Assembly: GCF_001512305.1 (NCBI RefSeq)
Contig: NZ_LNUT01000003.1
Coordinates: 124,001-188,000 of the forward strand
Source: Arthrobacter sp. EPSL27
GTDB lineage: Bacteria > Actinomycetota > Actinomycetes > Actinomycetales > Micrococcaceae
Reading direction: 5' to 3'
Length of the DNA stretch: 64,000 nt
Made by a program: the position numbers and the translations under genes
Part shown: positions 8,140 through 20,646 of the stretch, one piece after another
Position numbering within the stretch: the stretch's first letter is position 1
Layout: each line of letters starts with the position of its first letter
The notes under the pieces: model-generated
The model's database searches: none
Seen by the model: the letters and a program-made list of their open reading frames with translations, nothing else
Told to the model about the DNA's origin: nothing

Positions 8140-9444
8140 TTGACTGCTTCAGTGAACGTGCCCCTTAATTCACGCGGAAAACTCGCTGCGTCATTGCCTG
8201 CCGGGCAGCTGGCAGAAATTTCCGCGTTGTTTGAGTTCCGGCGCACCGGCTACTCCCTCGATGCCCCCTTCTACACCGATCGCACCATCTTCAACATCGA
8301 CATGGAGGCCATCTTCGGCCGGCACTGGATCTTTGCCGCCAGCACCGCTGAACTGCCGGAGCCCGGAGACTACGTCACCGTTGACTACGGGCCCTACTCC
8401 CTGATCGTGCTGCGGAACGACGACGGCGGCGTGAACGTCCTTCATAACGTCTGCCGCCACCGCGGTGCCCGCGTTCTCACCGAGGCTGCCGGGTCAACCG
8501 GAAACCTGGTCTGCGGCTACCACTCCTGGACGTACTCCCCGGAGGGCAACCTCATCCATGCCTCCGCACCGGGGGAAACGAAGTTCGACAAGAGCTGCTT
8601 CGGCCTCAAGCGTGCCCACGGCCGTGAGGTTGCCGGACTCATCTTCGTCTGTATTGCGGATGAACCGCCCACGGACTTCGACGAAACGGCAAAGATCTTT
8701 GAGCCGTACCTGGCGCCCCATGATCTCGCGAAGACGAAAATCGCCTACCAGCAGAACATCATCGAAGAGGGCAACTGGAAGCTCGTCATGGAGAACAACC
8801 GTGAGTGCTACCACTGCGACGGACACCCTGAGCTCGCCTGCTCCCTCTTCCCCACCTGGGGCCTGACCGAAGGCCTGATCCCGCCCCACCTGGAGGAAGT
8901 GTGGGACCGCAACAAAGAGGCCCAGTCCTCCCTCGAAGAGCGGTGCCGCCGCTACGGCCTTCCCTACGAGGTAGTCGAGGAGCTGGACACCCGCGTCGCG
9001 GGAATCCGCATCTCACGGGAATCACTCGACGGAGAAGGCGAATCATTCTCCGCCGACGGGCGCAGGCTTTCCAAGAAGCTGCTCGGTGACCTGCGCGACT
9101 TCCGCCTTGGCCGCTGCTCGATGCACCTGCAGCCCAACAGCTGGTTCCATTTCCTCGGCGACCACGTCATCACGTTCGGTGTTTTTCCCATCAACGAACA
9201 CCAGAGCCTCGTCCGCACCACGTGGCTTGTGGCTGACGACGCCGTGGAGGGCGTGGACTACGACCTGGAGAAGCTCACCTACACCTGGAAGCAGACGAAC
9301 CTGCAGGACAAGGCGTTCGTGGAGCTGTGCCAGCAGGGTGCCGGCAGCCCCGCCTACGAGCCCGGCCCCTACATGAAGAGCGAATACCAGGTCGAGGCAT
9401 TCATCAACTGGTACGTGCAGCGCGTGCAGGAGTACTTGGCATGA
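8140..9444 (+). CDS. gbcA: glycine betaine monooxygenase, Rieske oxygenase component
   Basis: A 434-residue Rieske-type ring-hydroxylating oxygenase alpha subunit of the GbcA class, which demethylates glycine betaine to dimethylglycine with release of formaldehyde. The [2Fe-2S] ligands are Cys105-x-His107 (CRHRG) and Cys125-x2-His128 (CGYHSW). The mononuclear iron region follows (NNRECYHCDGHPEL). I chose TTG 8140 because GGGAGGAAA lies 3 bases before it; the alternative GTG at 8092 adds a proline-rich stretch without a ribosome site. Its stop overlaps the reductase start (ATGA). The betaine transporter and dimethylglycine oxidase downstream make this substrate far more likely than an aromatic one. 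Confidence 0.88.
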   Translation: MTASVNVPLNSRGKLAASLPAGQLAEISALFEFRRTGYSLDAPFYTDRTIFNIDMEAIFGRHWIFAASTAELPEPGDYVTVDYGPYSLIVLRNDDGGVNVLHNVCRHRGARVLTEAAGSTGNLVCGYHSWTYSPEGNLIHASAPGETKFDKSCFGLKRAHGREVAGLIFVCIADEPPTDFDETAKIFEPYLAPHDLAKTKIAYQQNIIEEGNWKLVMENNRECYHCDGHPELACSLFPTWGLTEGLIPPHLEEVWDRNKEAQSSLEERCRRYGLPYEVVEELDTRVAGIRISRESLDGEGESFSADGRRLSKKLLGDLRDFRLGRCSMHLQPNSWFHFLGDHVITFGVFPINEHQSLVRTTWLVADDAVEGVDYDLEKLTYTWKQTNLQDKAFVELCQQGAGSPAYEPGPYMKSEYQVEAFINWYVQRVQEYLA

Positions 9445-10856
9445 CTGAACTCCTCACCGAAACGGCAATCCAAGAACCACAGCGTATTCGCGGTCTTGAG
9501 ATGCCGTGGAACAGGGTGATGGGAAGCGCCGAGACGCCCGCCCGGGCAGCCCGTGCATTGGGCCCATGGCATCCGCAGGAGTTCACGGCCGAATGCGTCG
9601 AGACCGTCGCCGAGGCCGGCGCCATGATGACCTTTGTGTTCCGCCGCTGCGACGGTGCGCCCCTGGCGTTCCGCGCGGGCCAGTACGTGAACGTCGCATT
9701 TCCCGTAAATGGCCAGGACCAGGAACCGGTGGACCGCAGCTACTCGCTGTCCAGTTCGCCCACCGAGCCCTGGACCTTCAGCATCACCGTCAAGTGCGAC
9801 TCCACGGGACTGGTCTCGCCATATGCGCACGAGAACGTCAAGCCCGGCACCGTCCTTGAAATGCTGGGGCCCGTTGGAGCGTTCCACCTGCCCGACGCCG
9901 ACCGGCGGGCGCGGTTCCTCCTGCTTGCAGCCGGCGCAGGCATCACTCCGATCATGTCCATGGTCCGGACAATCCACTCCCTGCCCGGCCACGCCGATGT
10001 TGCAGTGCTCTACCACGGCTCGGACGCCGGAGGCTTTGCCTTTCACCGGGAACTGGCCTATATCGCCTCGGTGGACTCGCGCATCACGGTCCACTACTCC
10101 CTGGGTGACCGCAGCGTCCCGGAGGGATGGGACGGGCTCCGTGGAAGGCTGACGGCAGGCATGCTCGAGGAAGTGGCCCCCGACGCCAACGGCCGCCAGG
10201 TGTACGCATGCGGTCCCGAAGGTTACCTGAACACCGCCGCCGAGCTCCTCAAGGGGGTCGGGGTGGACGACACTTCCATTCATATGGAGTTCTTCTCGGG
10301 AGACCGCCAGACGCTCCTGGAATATCAGGCGGAGGTGGCGCTTGCAGCCGACGTCGCGGAGGAAATTGCCGAGGAGATCGCCGAGTCCGCCGAGAACTAC
10401 TACGAAGGCCAGCCTGCCGCGTTTGGGCTCTACGAGCCTGGCTACGACGCCGACGGAACCTTGGAGGCCTCGGGGCTGCCGCTGGAAATCATCGACCCGG
10501 AGGCGCCCGGCCCGGACCCCTCCGCCGACGGCCCGGCCACGGAGCCGGATGCCGGCTCCCCTGACGCCTTGAGCTTTGACACGGTGGGAACAGGCACCCT
10601 CACCATGACCTTCATGCGCACCGGCCTTAACGTGCGGATCGACCCCAGCGAACGCATCCTCGAGGCGGCCCAGCGTGCGGGCGTCAGGATTGGCGCGAAC
10701 TGCAAGGAGGGCATGTGCGGCTCCTGCAAGGTCGTCAAGCTTTCAGGGGAGATCGAGATGAACCACCAGGGTGGAATCCGGGCGCGGGAAATCTCGGCGG
10801 GCAAGTTCCTGCCCTGCTGCTCAGTCGCGCAGACCGATCTGGTGATCGATGCCTGA
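9441..10856 (+). CDS. gbcB: glycine betaine monooxygenase, reductase component
   Basis: A 471-residue flavin/iron-sulfur reductase that passes electrons from NAD(P)H to the Rieske oxygenase. Order: FAD-binding barrel (RSYSLSS at 99-105), NAD-binding domain (LLLAAGAGITPIMSM, YACGPEGYL), then a long acidic linker at about residues 300-380, then a C-terminal plant-type ferredoxin domain with Cys421, Cys426, Cys429 and Cys459 or 460. The ATG at 9441 overlaps the gbcA stop by four bases, so the two subunits are translationally coupled. The acidic, Pro/Ala-rich linker is much longer than I would expect for this family and is probably a flexible tether between the domains. Confidence 0.87.
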   Translation: MTELLTETAIQEPQRIRGLEMPWNRVMGSAETPARAARALGPWHPQEFTAECVETVAEAGAMMTFVFRRCDGAPLAFRAGQYVNVAFPVNGQDQEPVDRSYSLSSSPTEPWTFSITVKCDSTGLVSPYAHENVKPGTVLEMLGPVGAFHLPDADRRARFLLLAAGAGITPIMSMVRTIHSLPGHADVAVLYHGSDAGGFAFHRELAYIASVDSRITVHYSLGDRSVPEGWDGLRGRLTAGMLEEVAPDANGRQVYACGPEGYLNTAAELLKGVGVDDTSIHMEFFSGDRQTLLEYQAEVALAADVAEEIAEEIAESAENYYEGQPAAFGLYEPGYDADGTLEASGLPLEIIDPEAPGPDPSADGPATEPDAGSPDALSFDTVGTGTLTMTFMRTGLNVRIDPSERILEAAQRAGVRIGANCKEGMCGSCKVVKLSGEIEMNHQGGIRAREISAGKFLPCCSVAQTDLVIDA

Positions 10857-10982
10857 CCCCCTGTTCCACGATCGAAGCAGAGCTGATCGTAACCACTGAA
10901 TGAGAGGAAGCACCGATCTTCCACCGGCCCGGGGACGCCGGAGTACAGCGCCAGCCCATGAATTCTTACCAAAGGACCTGAC

Positions 10983-12905
10983 ATGGCTTTGAACAGCGAC
11001 ATCCGCCCGGATACCCAATCCCCCCTTGACCTGGAGGAGCCCACACCCGTTACTGCACCGGATAGCTCTTCTTCCTCCCACGAGTCACAGGACGCGGAGG
11101 ATACCGAACAGATCATGCAGGAACTCCGCCAGACCAAGGCCGAACAGGCTGTGGCTGAACGGCGGAACCGCAAGCTCACCCTCGATAAGGCCACCTTCGG
11201 CATCACCGGCGTCCTTGCCCTGGCCTTCGTGGCCTGGGGCTTCCTGGGCCGGGACAGCCTGGCCACTACCTCGACACTCGCCCTGGACTGGGTTATGGAG
11301 TACACCGGCTGGCTCTTTATGGTCCTGGCCTCGTTATTCGTTGTTTTCGTCCTCTGGCTGGCCCTGGGCAAGTGGGGCAACATTCCCCTCGGCAAGGACG
11401 GTGAAAAGCCCGAGTTCCGCACCGTTTCATGGGTTGCCATGATGTTCGCGGCCGGAATGGGCATCGGCCTGATGTTCTACGGTGTTGCCGAACCGCTCTA
11501 CCACTACATTTCGCCGCCGCCCGGCACCGTGGACGGACGGACCCCCGCAGCCATCCAGACGGCCATGGCCACCTCCATCTTCCATTGGACCCTGCACCCG
11601 TGGGCGATGTACGCCGTCGTTGGCATCGCCATGGCCTACGGCACATACCGCCTGGGCCGGCGCCAGCTAATCTCGGCAGCGTTTACGTCCCTTTTCGGCA
11701 TCAGGACAGTCGAGGGACCGCTGGGAAAGTTCATCAACATCCTGGCGATTTTCGCCACGCTTTTCGGCACGGCGGCTTCCCTGGGCCTCGGCGCCCTGCA
11801 GATCGGCAGCGGGCTGAGCTCGAACGGCTGGATGGGCGAGGTGGGTACGCCAGTGCTCGTGGCCATTGTCGCCGTCCTGACCGCCTGCTTTGTGGCCTCG
11901 GCGGTGTCCGGTATCAGCCGCGGCATCCAGTGGCTGTCCAATATCAACATGGTCCTGGCCGTTGTCCTGGCGCTCATCGTCTTCATCGCCGGCCCCACGC
12001 TCTTCATCCTCAACCTCATCCCTGCCGCGGTGGGGGACTACGCCCGGGACCTGGCCGAGATGGCTTCCCGCACTGAAGCCGTCGGTGACGAGGCCCTGCG
12101 CACCTGGATGTCCGGCTGGACCATCTTCTACTGGGCCTGGTGGGTGTCCTGGACGCCTTTCGTGGGCATGTTCATCGCCCGGATCAGCCGCGGCCGCACC
12201 ATCCGGCAGTTCGTCACCGGCGTCCTGCTGGTACCCAGCATCGTCAGCGTCATCTGGTTTGGCATCTTCGGCGGAACGGCGTTCAAGATCCAAGAGGACG
12301 CGGACAGGGAAGGCACAGCCGGCCTTGTGTCCATGGCCAGCGGGTCACCGTCCATCGATTTTGACGGAGCCCTGTTCGACCTGGTGAAGAACATGTCCAT
12401 GCCGGCCTGGCTGACCGCGGCGGTGATCGTCCTCGCGATGGCCCTGGTGGCCATCTTCTTCATTACGGGAGCCGACTCGGCGTCGATCATCATGGGGTCA
12501 TTGAGCTCCAACGGATCCTCGGACCCGAAGCGCGGCGTGGTGATCTTCTGGGGCACCCTCACGGGTGCGGTAGCGGCCGTCATGTTGCTCGCCGGCGGCG
12601 ATGAACCGTCCGAGGCGCTTTCCGGGCTGCAGCGCATCACCATCGTGGCGGCCCTGCCCTTCGTCCTGGTCATGCTGCTGCTCTGCTTCGCCCTGGTCAA
12701 GGACCTTCGCCGGGACCCGCTGTCGCTCCGTCGCCGGCTGGCGGACTCCGTCGTGGAACGCGCCATTCGGAGCGGTGTGGACCAGCACGGCGGCGTCCAG
12801 TTCGATCTCGTAACCAAGCACGAATGTGACCAGCGCTGTTCGGATGACGGCCCCTGCTCGGCATCCCCCGCTCACACCCAAGCATCCGCAAAGAACCAGG
12901 AGTAG
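10983..12905 (+). CDS. BCCT family betaine/carnitine/choline transporter
   Basis: A 640-residue secondary transporter with 12 expected transmembrane helices. The BCCT signatures are present: the glycine-rich stretch GMGIGLMFYGVAEP and the tryptophan-rich segment FYWAWWVSWTPFVGMF, which forms the trimethylammonium-binding aromatic box. A charged N-terminal tail of ~60 residues and a hydrophilic C-terminal tail flank the membrane core. It imports glycine betaine or a related compound with Na+ or H+. It sits 126 bp after the reductase gene and three bases before purU, so it is probably co-transcribed with the catabolic genes and serves nutrition rather than only osmoprotection. Confidence 0.93.
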   Translation: MALNSDIRPDTQSPLDLEEPTPVTAPDSSSSSHESQDAEDTEQIMQELRQTKAEQAVAERRNRKLTLDKATFGITGVLALAFVAWGFLGRDSLATTSTLALDWVMEYTGWLFMVLASLFVVFVLWLALGKWGNIPLGKDGEKPEFRTVSWVAMMFAAGMGIGLMFYGVAEPLYHYISPPPGTVDGRTPAAIQTAMATSIFHWTLHPWAMYAVVGIAMAYGTYRLGRRQLISAAFTSLFGIRTVEGPLGKFINILAIFATLFGTAASLGLGALQIGSGLSSNGWMGEVGTPVLVAIVAVLTACFVASAVSGISRGIQWLSNINMVLAVVLALIVFIAGPTLFILNLIPAAVGDYARDLAEMASRTEAVGDEALRTWMSGWTIFYWAWWVSWTPFVGMFIARISRGRTIRQFVTGVLLVPSIVSVIWFGIFGGTAFKIQEDADREGTAGLVSMASGSPSIDFDGALFDLVKNMSMPAWLTAAVIVLAMALVAIFFITGADSASIIMGSLSSNGSSDPKRGVVIFWGTLTGAVAAVMLLAGGDEPSEALSGLQRITIVAALPFVLVMLLLCFALVKDLRRDPLSLRRRLADSVVERAIRSGVDQHGGVQFDLVTKHECDQRCSDDGPCSASPAHTQASAKNQE

Positions 12906-12908
12906 ACC

Positions 12909-16384
<3,476 letters not shown>

Positions 16385-16411
16385 TCCACCACCTGCCCGG
16401 GCTTGCGTCGG

Positions 16412-16446
16412 AAACCGGGGGTCGCTGAAGAGGCGGCCTCCGGTTT
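16412..16446 (+). terminator. probable terminator after the betaine operon
   Basis: AAACCGG (16412-16418) pairs with CCGGTTT (16440-16446), with a further imperfect GC pairing inside and a T-run (GGTTTTC) at the 3' side. It lies 28 bp after the dimethylglycine oxidase stop. Confidence 0.5.
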
Positions 16447-16498
16447 TCACGCGTGACCGACCCTTTCCCGCCTTAATGTCAGACCCCATTGCGATGAT

Positions 16499-17630
16499 GT
16501 GTGCATGGGCACCGAAGCGGTGGCGAAGGCGTTTGCTGACATCAAGGCCGCCGTTGACGTGCTCAACGCGGAGGTGGATGCTGCCGGTGTCGACGCTTCT
16601 GCCGGTCCTGATCCGCTGGCCATGCTGGCGGACACCAACCTGGACATCCTCTCCGGCGCAGCGGCCGTAGAGGCCGGCGTGGCAGGGTTGAAGGCCCGCG
16701 CTGCCATGAAGTACGCGGAAACCGCCCGCGCTCTCGCCCCTCCAGGGGCGCCGGTGCGGGCGCAGGAGATGGCCGTCGACGCCGAGATCGCCGCCGTGCT
16801 GGCCATCGGGCCGCGGGCTGCAGCTTCGTTCCTGGCCGCATCCCATATGATGACCACCGCCTTGCCGCTGACCTTGTCCGCCCTGCAGGCCGGAGCACCA
16901 GATCCGGGCCGACAATTTTGCCTCAGCGATCCTCACCAGCAGAACCAGCAGCAGTGGCGGGGCGAGTGCCGGTGGCGCAGACGCAGGAACGGCTGCCGGG
17001 TCGTCTTCGTCAGTGCGGGCCCAGGTGCTGGTCACCGTGCCGGTACTTGCCCTGATGGGCCTCACCGACGAACCAGCCATGCTGGACGGTTTCGGCCCCA
17101 TCCCACCGTCCATGGCGAGGAATCTGGTCGCGAATGGGGCTGATTCGTTCCACCGGGTTCTGGTTGACCCGAGGGACGGGGCGCCACTGGAAATCGGGCG
17201 GACCAGTTACAGGGTCACCAAAGCCATGCGGAACTGGCTCCGGCTTCGGGACGGCAAATGCCCCTTCCCCTGCTGCAACAACAATTCACTGGACAACGAG
17301 GCAGACCACCTCCTCGCCTGGCACCAGGGTGGCGCCACCGGCATCAGCAACTTGGGACAACCCTGCCCTAAGCACCATCGTCTCAGACACACCACCGGCT
17401 GGACCCCAACACCAGCCACCAAAAACGAACCCCCTGGCTGGACCTCACCGTCCGGCCGCCACTACAAAAGCGAACACCAGGACTGGGAACCGCCCCACTG
17501 GCCGGACGAAGTGCTGCCGGAAATCAAGCGCCTCACCGGATCAACCCTCGGGTTTACAGACTTCGCTTACATGGGATTGTCCCCGGGAGAAGAGGACCTG
17601 GCGCGGTTCCTGACCGCCCCACGCGCTTGA
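16499..17630 (+). pseudogene. DUF222/HNH endonuclease pseudogene, internal deletion and frameshift
   Basis: Two parts of one actinobacterial DUF222-HNH protein lie in different frames. Codons from 16499 or 16505 encode the N-terminal DUF222 portion, ending near LTLSALQAG at ~16890. From about 16898 a second frame carries the rest (QIRADNFASAI, then VLVTVPVLALMGLTDEPAM and the HNH segment DNEADHLLAWHQGG...PCPKHHRLRH) to TGA 17630. The middle of DUF222, on the order of 150-200 residues by memory of the family, is missing and the join is out of frame. These genes are multicopy in Arthrobacter, so decay of one copy is unsurprising. Confidence 0.85.
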
Positions 17631-17665
17631 TTAGCAGAAGGCGGATGAAGCCAATTGCGGCATCA

Positions 17666-17682
17666 ATGCAACTTTATTGCAT
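17666..17682. promoter_or_regulatory. small dyad upstream of the MHS transporter
   Basis: ATGCAA-CTTTA-TTGCAT, a 6-bp inverted repeat with a 5-base spacer in the 246-bp gap before the transporter gene. It could be an operator or the remnant of one; no other support. Confidence 0.3.
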
Positions 17683-17825
17683 GTGGAACAACACTGCGAG
17701 CCCATGCTACCCCGCTCCAACGCATGCCGCACCGGCCTTGAGTCGCTGAAGTTGCTGCCCATATCCCGCAAATAAGAAAAATGCCTTTTCACAACCATTG
17801 ACCGTGGCGGCCATCACACCATAGT

Positions 17826-17837
17826 CTGTTGCAACAG
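17826..17837. promoter_or_regulatory. CTGTTGCAACAG palindrome before the MHS transporter
   Basis: A perfect 12-bp palindrome 40 bp upstream of the transporter start. Its GTTGCAAC core recurs at 63053-63060 in front of the RutE-like gene. It is a plausible repressor site; the nearest candidate regulator is the IclR protein at 20647-21480. Confidence 0.45.
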
Positions 17838-17876
17838 CGTTGCGCTGAATGCAACCACGAACACTTTGGTGGAAAC

Positions 17877-19238
17877 ATGAGTAACGAAACTTCCTCCCCA
17901 TCCCGCCGCAGCTCCCCGGGCGGCACCCTGAGTGATCCACGCCCCGCCCCTGCCGACAACGCCGTCAGCAAGGAAACCAGGCGCCGGGTCATCGCTGCCA
18001 GCTTCATCGGCAACTTCGTTGAATGGTTCGACTACGCCGTCTATGGCTATCTGGCCGTCACCATCGCAACGGTCTTCTTCCCGGAATCCGATCCGCAAAC
18101 CGGGCTGCTGCTGACCTTCGCCCTCTTTGCCATCTCCTTTCTGGTCCGCCCGCTCGGCGGATTCGTCTGGGGCCACATCGGCGACAGGGTGGGCCGGCGG
18201 ACAGCCCTCTCCCTGTCGATCCTCATCATGTCCGGAGCGACGTTCTGCATAGCACTGATCCCCGGCTACGACACGATCGGCATCTGGGCGCCTGTCCTGC
18301 TCCTGATCATCAGGGTGGTCCAGGGCTTCTCCGCCTCCGGCGAGTACGCCGGAGCCTCGGCTTTCCTGGTGGAGTACGCCCCCGCCAACCGGCGTGGCCT
18401 ATACGCCGCGGTGGTCCCCGCCAGCACCGCGGCCGGCCTGCTGCTCGGTTCGCTGATGGCCGGCCTGCTGACTACCTTGCTCTCCACCGACGCCATGCAG
18501 AGCTGGGGCTGGCGGCTGCCCTTCCTGCTGGCGGCACCCATGGGACTGATCGGCCGGTACATCCGGACCAAGCTCGAGGACACGCCCGTGTTCCGGGAGC
18601 TGGCCGCCGAGGACCACGCCGTCAAGGCCCCCGTGTCCAGCCTCTTCCGCAACCACTGGCGGCAGTTGCTGCAGGCCGTCGGCGCCGTGCTGCTCAACGC
18701 CGTCGGCTTCTACGTGATCCTCAGCTACATGCCCACGTACCTGTCCTCGGAACTGGGCCTCGGCGAAACTGAATCATTCCTGGCCACCACCGTCGCCCTG
18801 ATCACCTACATCGGCTTCATCTTCCTCACCGGCATGCTCTCGGACCGGTTCGGGCGCAAGAAGGTGCTGATCAGCGCCTCGGTTGCCTTTATCGTCCTGA
18901 CCGTCCCGGCCTTCGCACTGCTCGGCACCGGCAACTTCCTGGTCATCGTCCTGGTCCAGATCCTGCTGGGCGCCATGCTTAGCCTCAACGACGGCACGCT
19001 CCCCAGCTTCCTGGCGGAAATGTTCCCCACCCGGGTCCGCTACAGCGGCTTTGCGGTCAGCTTCAACCTTTCCAACGCCCTGTTCGGCGGCACCGCCCCG
19101 TTCATGGCAACGCTCCTCATCGCCGCAACCGCAAGCGACCTGGCGCCGGCCTGGTACCTGGTGGCTGCCGCCGTCGTCTCCCTCATCGCAGTGTCCCTCT
19201 CCAGGGAAACCTGCAAAGAGCCCCTGCGGCACGAATAG
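17877..19238 (+). CDS. MFS transporter, metabolite:H+ symporter (MHS) family
   Basis: A 453-residue 12-TM transporter of the MHS branch, which includes ProP, KgtP and ShiA. Family marks: FIGNFVEWFDYAVYGYLA in helix 1, GHIGDRVGRRTAL in the loop between helices 2 and 3, and the second-half repeat SDRFGRKKVL. Substrates of this family are polar carboxylates or zwitterions taken up with protons. It lies immediately before creatinase, so creatine or another sarcosine precursor is a reasonable guess. I prefer ATG 17877 (GGTGGA upstream) to the longer frame beginning at 17829. Confidence 0.9.
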   Translation: MSNETSSPSRRSSPGGTLSDPRPAPADNAVSKETRRRVIAASFIGNFVEWFDYAVYGYLAVTIATVFFPESDPQTGLLLTFALFAISFLVRPLGGFVWGHIGDRVGRRTALSLSILIMSGATFCIALIPGYDTIGIWAPVLLLIIRVVQGFSASGEYAGASAFLVEYAPANRRGLYAAVVPASTAAGLLLGSLMAGLLTTLLSTDAMQSWGWRLPFLLAAPMGLIGRYIRTKLEDTPVFRELAAEDHAVKAPVSSLFRNHWRQLLQAVGAVLLNAVGFYVILSYMPTYLSSELGLGETESFLATTVALITYIGFIFLTGMLSDRFGRKKVLISASVAFIVLTVPAFALLGTGNFLVIVLVQILLGAMLSLNDGTLPSFLAEMFPTRVRYSGFAVSFNLSNALFGGTAPFMATLLIAATASDLAPAWYLVAAAVVSLIAVSLSRETCKEPLRHE

Positions 19239-19303
19239 CTTCCCTCTCAAGCCAACCAACCAACCGCAACTCAAGAAATGCACTAGAGAAAGGCATCGCC
19301 ACG

Positions 19304-20557
19304 ATGACCATCACCACCGACAACGCTTCGTCCATCGCCGAACTGGAGCGCCTCAAGGTTCTGAACAACGGCTCAAAGGTGAGCCTCACGTTCTCCGATA
19401 CCGAGTTCGAGCGCCGCCTGGCCGGCCTGCGCCGCATCATGGCAGAGAAGGACCTGGACGCCGTCGTCCTGACCAGCTACCACTCCATCAAGTACTACTC
19501 CGACTTCCTGTTCACCTACTTCGGCCGCTCCTACGCCATGGTGGTCACCAAGGACGACACCGTGACCGTCACGGCCAACATCGACGCCGGCATGCCGTGG
19601 CGGCGGAGCTACGGCGACAACCTGGTCTACACGGACTGGCGCCGCGACAACTACATCTTTGCCATCCAGGAAGTCCTGCGCACCCGCGGCATCAACCCAC
19701 GCCGCCTCGGCGTCGAGGACGACTCGCTGCCGCTGGACAACCGCAACAAGATCCAGGCGGCCTTCGCGTCGGCCACCCTGGTGGACGTGGCCCAGGCGGC
19801 CATGCGCCAGCGGATGATCAAGTCGGCGGAAGAGATCGAGGTCATCAAGCACGGCGCCCGCATCGGCGACCTGGGTGGCGAGGCCATCCGCAACGCCATC
19901 ACCGCGGGGATCACCGAATACGAGGTTGCGCTGATCGGCACCGAGGCCATGGTCCACGAGATCGCCCGGACCTTCCCGGACTCGGAAATCCGGGACACTT
20001 GGGTCTGGTTCCAGTCCGGTATCAACACCGACGGCGCGCACAACTGGGCGACCACACGCAAGATCCAGGAACACGACATCCTGTCCCTGAACTGCTTCCC
20101 CATGACCTCCGGCTACTACACCGCCCTGGAACGCACGCTGTTCTACGGCGAGCCCGACGCCCGCTCCCTGGAGCTGTGGAACATCAACGTCGAAGTCCAC
20201 AAGCGCGGCCTGGAACTCATCAAGCCGGGTGCGGTCTGCAAGGACATCGCCGCTGAACTGAACGAGATCTACGTGGGTCACGGGCTGCTGGCGAACCGGA
20301 CCTTCGGCTACGGGCACTCCTTCGGCGTCCTGAGCCACTACTACGGCCGCGAGGCCGGCCTGGAGCTCCGCGAGGACATCGATACCGTGCTGGAACCCGG
20401 CATGGTGGTCTCCATGGAACCGATGATCACCGTCCTGGACGGCCAGCCGGGCGCCGGCGGCTACCGCGAGCACGACATCCTGGTGGTGGGCGAGGACGGC
20501 GCGGAGAACATCACCAAGTTCCCGTTCGGCCCGGAGTACAACATCATCGGCGCCTAG
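19304..20557 (+). CDS. creatinase (creatine amidinohydrolase)
   Basis: A 417-residue M24 pita-bread-fold protein that matches creatinase throughout rather than an Xaa-Pro peptidase. Conserved stretches include LTSYHSIKYYSDFLFTYFGR, MPWRRSYGDN, WFQSGINTDGAHN, GYGHSFGVL and PGMVVSMEPM, ending with the characteristic GGYREHDILVVGEDGAENIT. It hydrolyses creatine to sarcosine and urea in the cytoplasm and, unlike M24 peptidases, needs no metal. Start ATG 19304 lies 65 bp after the transporter stop. A perfect hairpin follows the gene. With the creatininase at 24803 it completes creatinine to sarcosine. Confidence 0.9.
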   Translation: MTITTDNASSIAELERLKVLNNGSKVSLTFSDTEFERRLAGLRRIMAEKDLDAVVLTSYHSIKYYSDFLFTYFGRSYAMVVTKDDTVTVTANIDAGMPWRRSYGDNLVYTDWRRDNYIFAIQEVLRTRGINPRRLGVEDDSLPLDNRNKIQAAFASATLVDVAQAAMRQRMIKSAEEIEVIKHGARIGDLGGEAIRNAITAGITEYEVALIGTEAMVHEIARTFPDSEIRDTWVWFQSGINTDGAHNWATTRKIQEHDILSLNCFPMTSGYYTALERTLFYGEPDARSLELWNINVEVHKRGLELIKPGAVCKDIAAELNEIYVGHGLLANRTFGYGHSFGVLSHYYGREAGLELREDIDTVLEPGMVVSMEPMITVLDGQPGAGGYREHDILVVGEDGAENITKFPFGPEYNIIGA

Positions 20558-20585
20558 TTTCCTCCCTGGCGTCAACGAACACCCG

Positions 20586-20614
20586 GAAGCGGCGCCATCC
20601 CGTGGCGCCGCTTC
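20586..20614 (+). terminator. terminator after creatinase
   Basis: Perfect 12-bp stem GAAGCGGCGCCA / TGGCGCCGCTTC with a 5-base loop (TCCCG), 28 bp after the creatinase stop and 32 bp before the IclR gene. There is only a short pyrimidine-rich tail, so read-through into the IclR gene is possible. Confidence 0.75.
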
Positions 20615-20646
20615 TGGCTCTCCCTTAGGGAATGATAGGTAACACC

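Noticed and set aside
17013..17630. A stand-alone HNH endonuclease gene starting at GTG 17013.
   Set aside because: The frame is open well upstream of that GTG with family-like sequence, and an out-of-frame DUF222 N-terminus precedes it, so it is the tail of a pseudogene.
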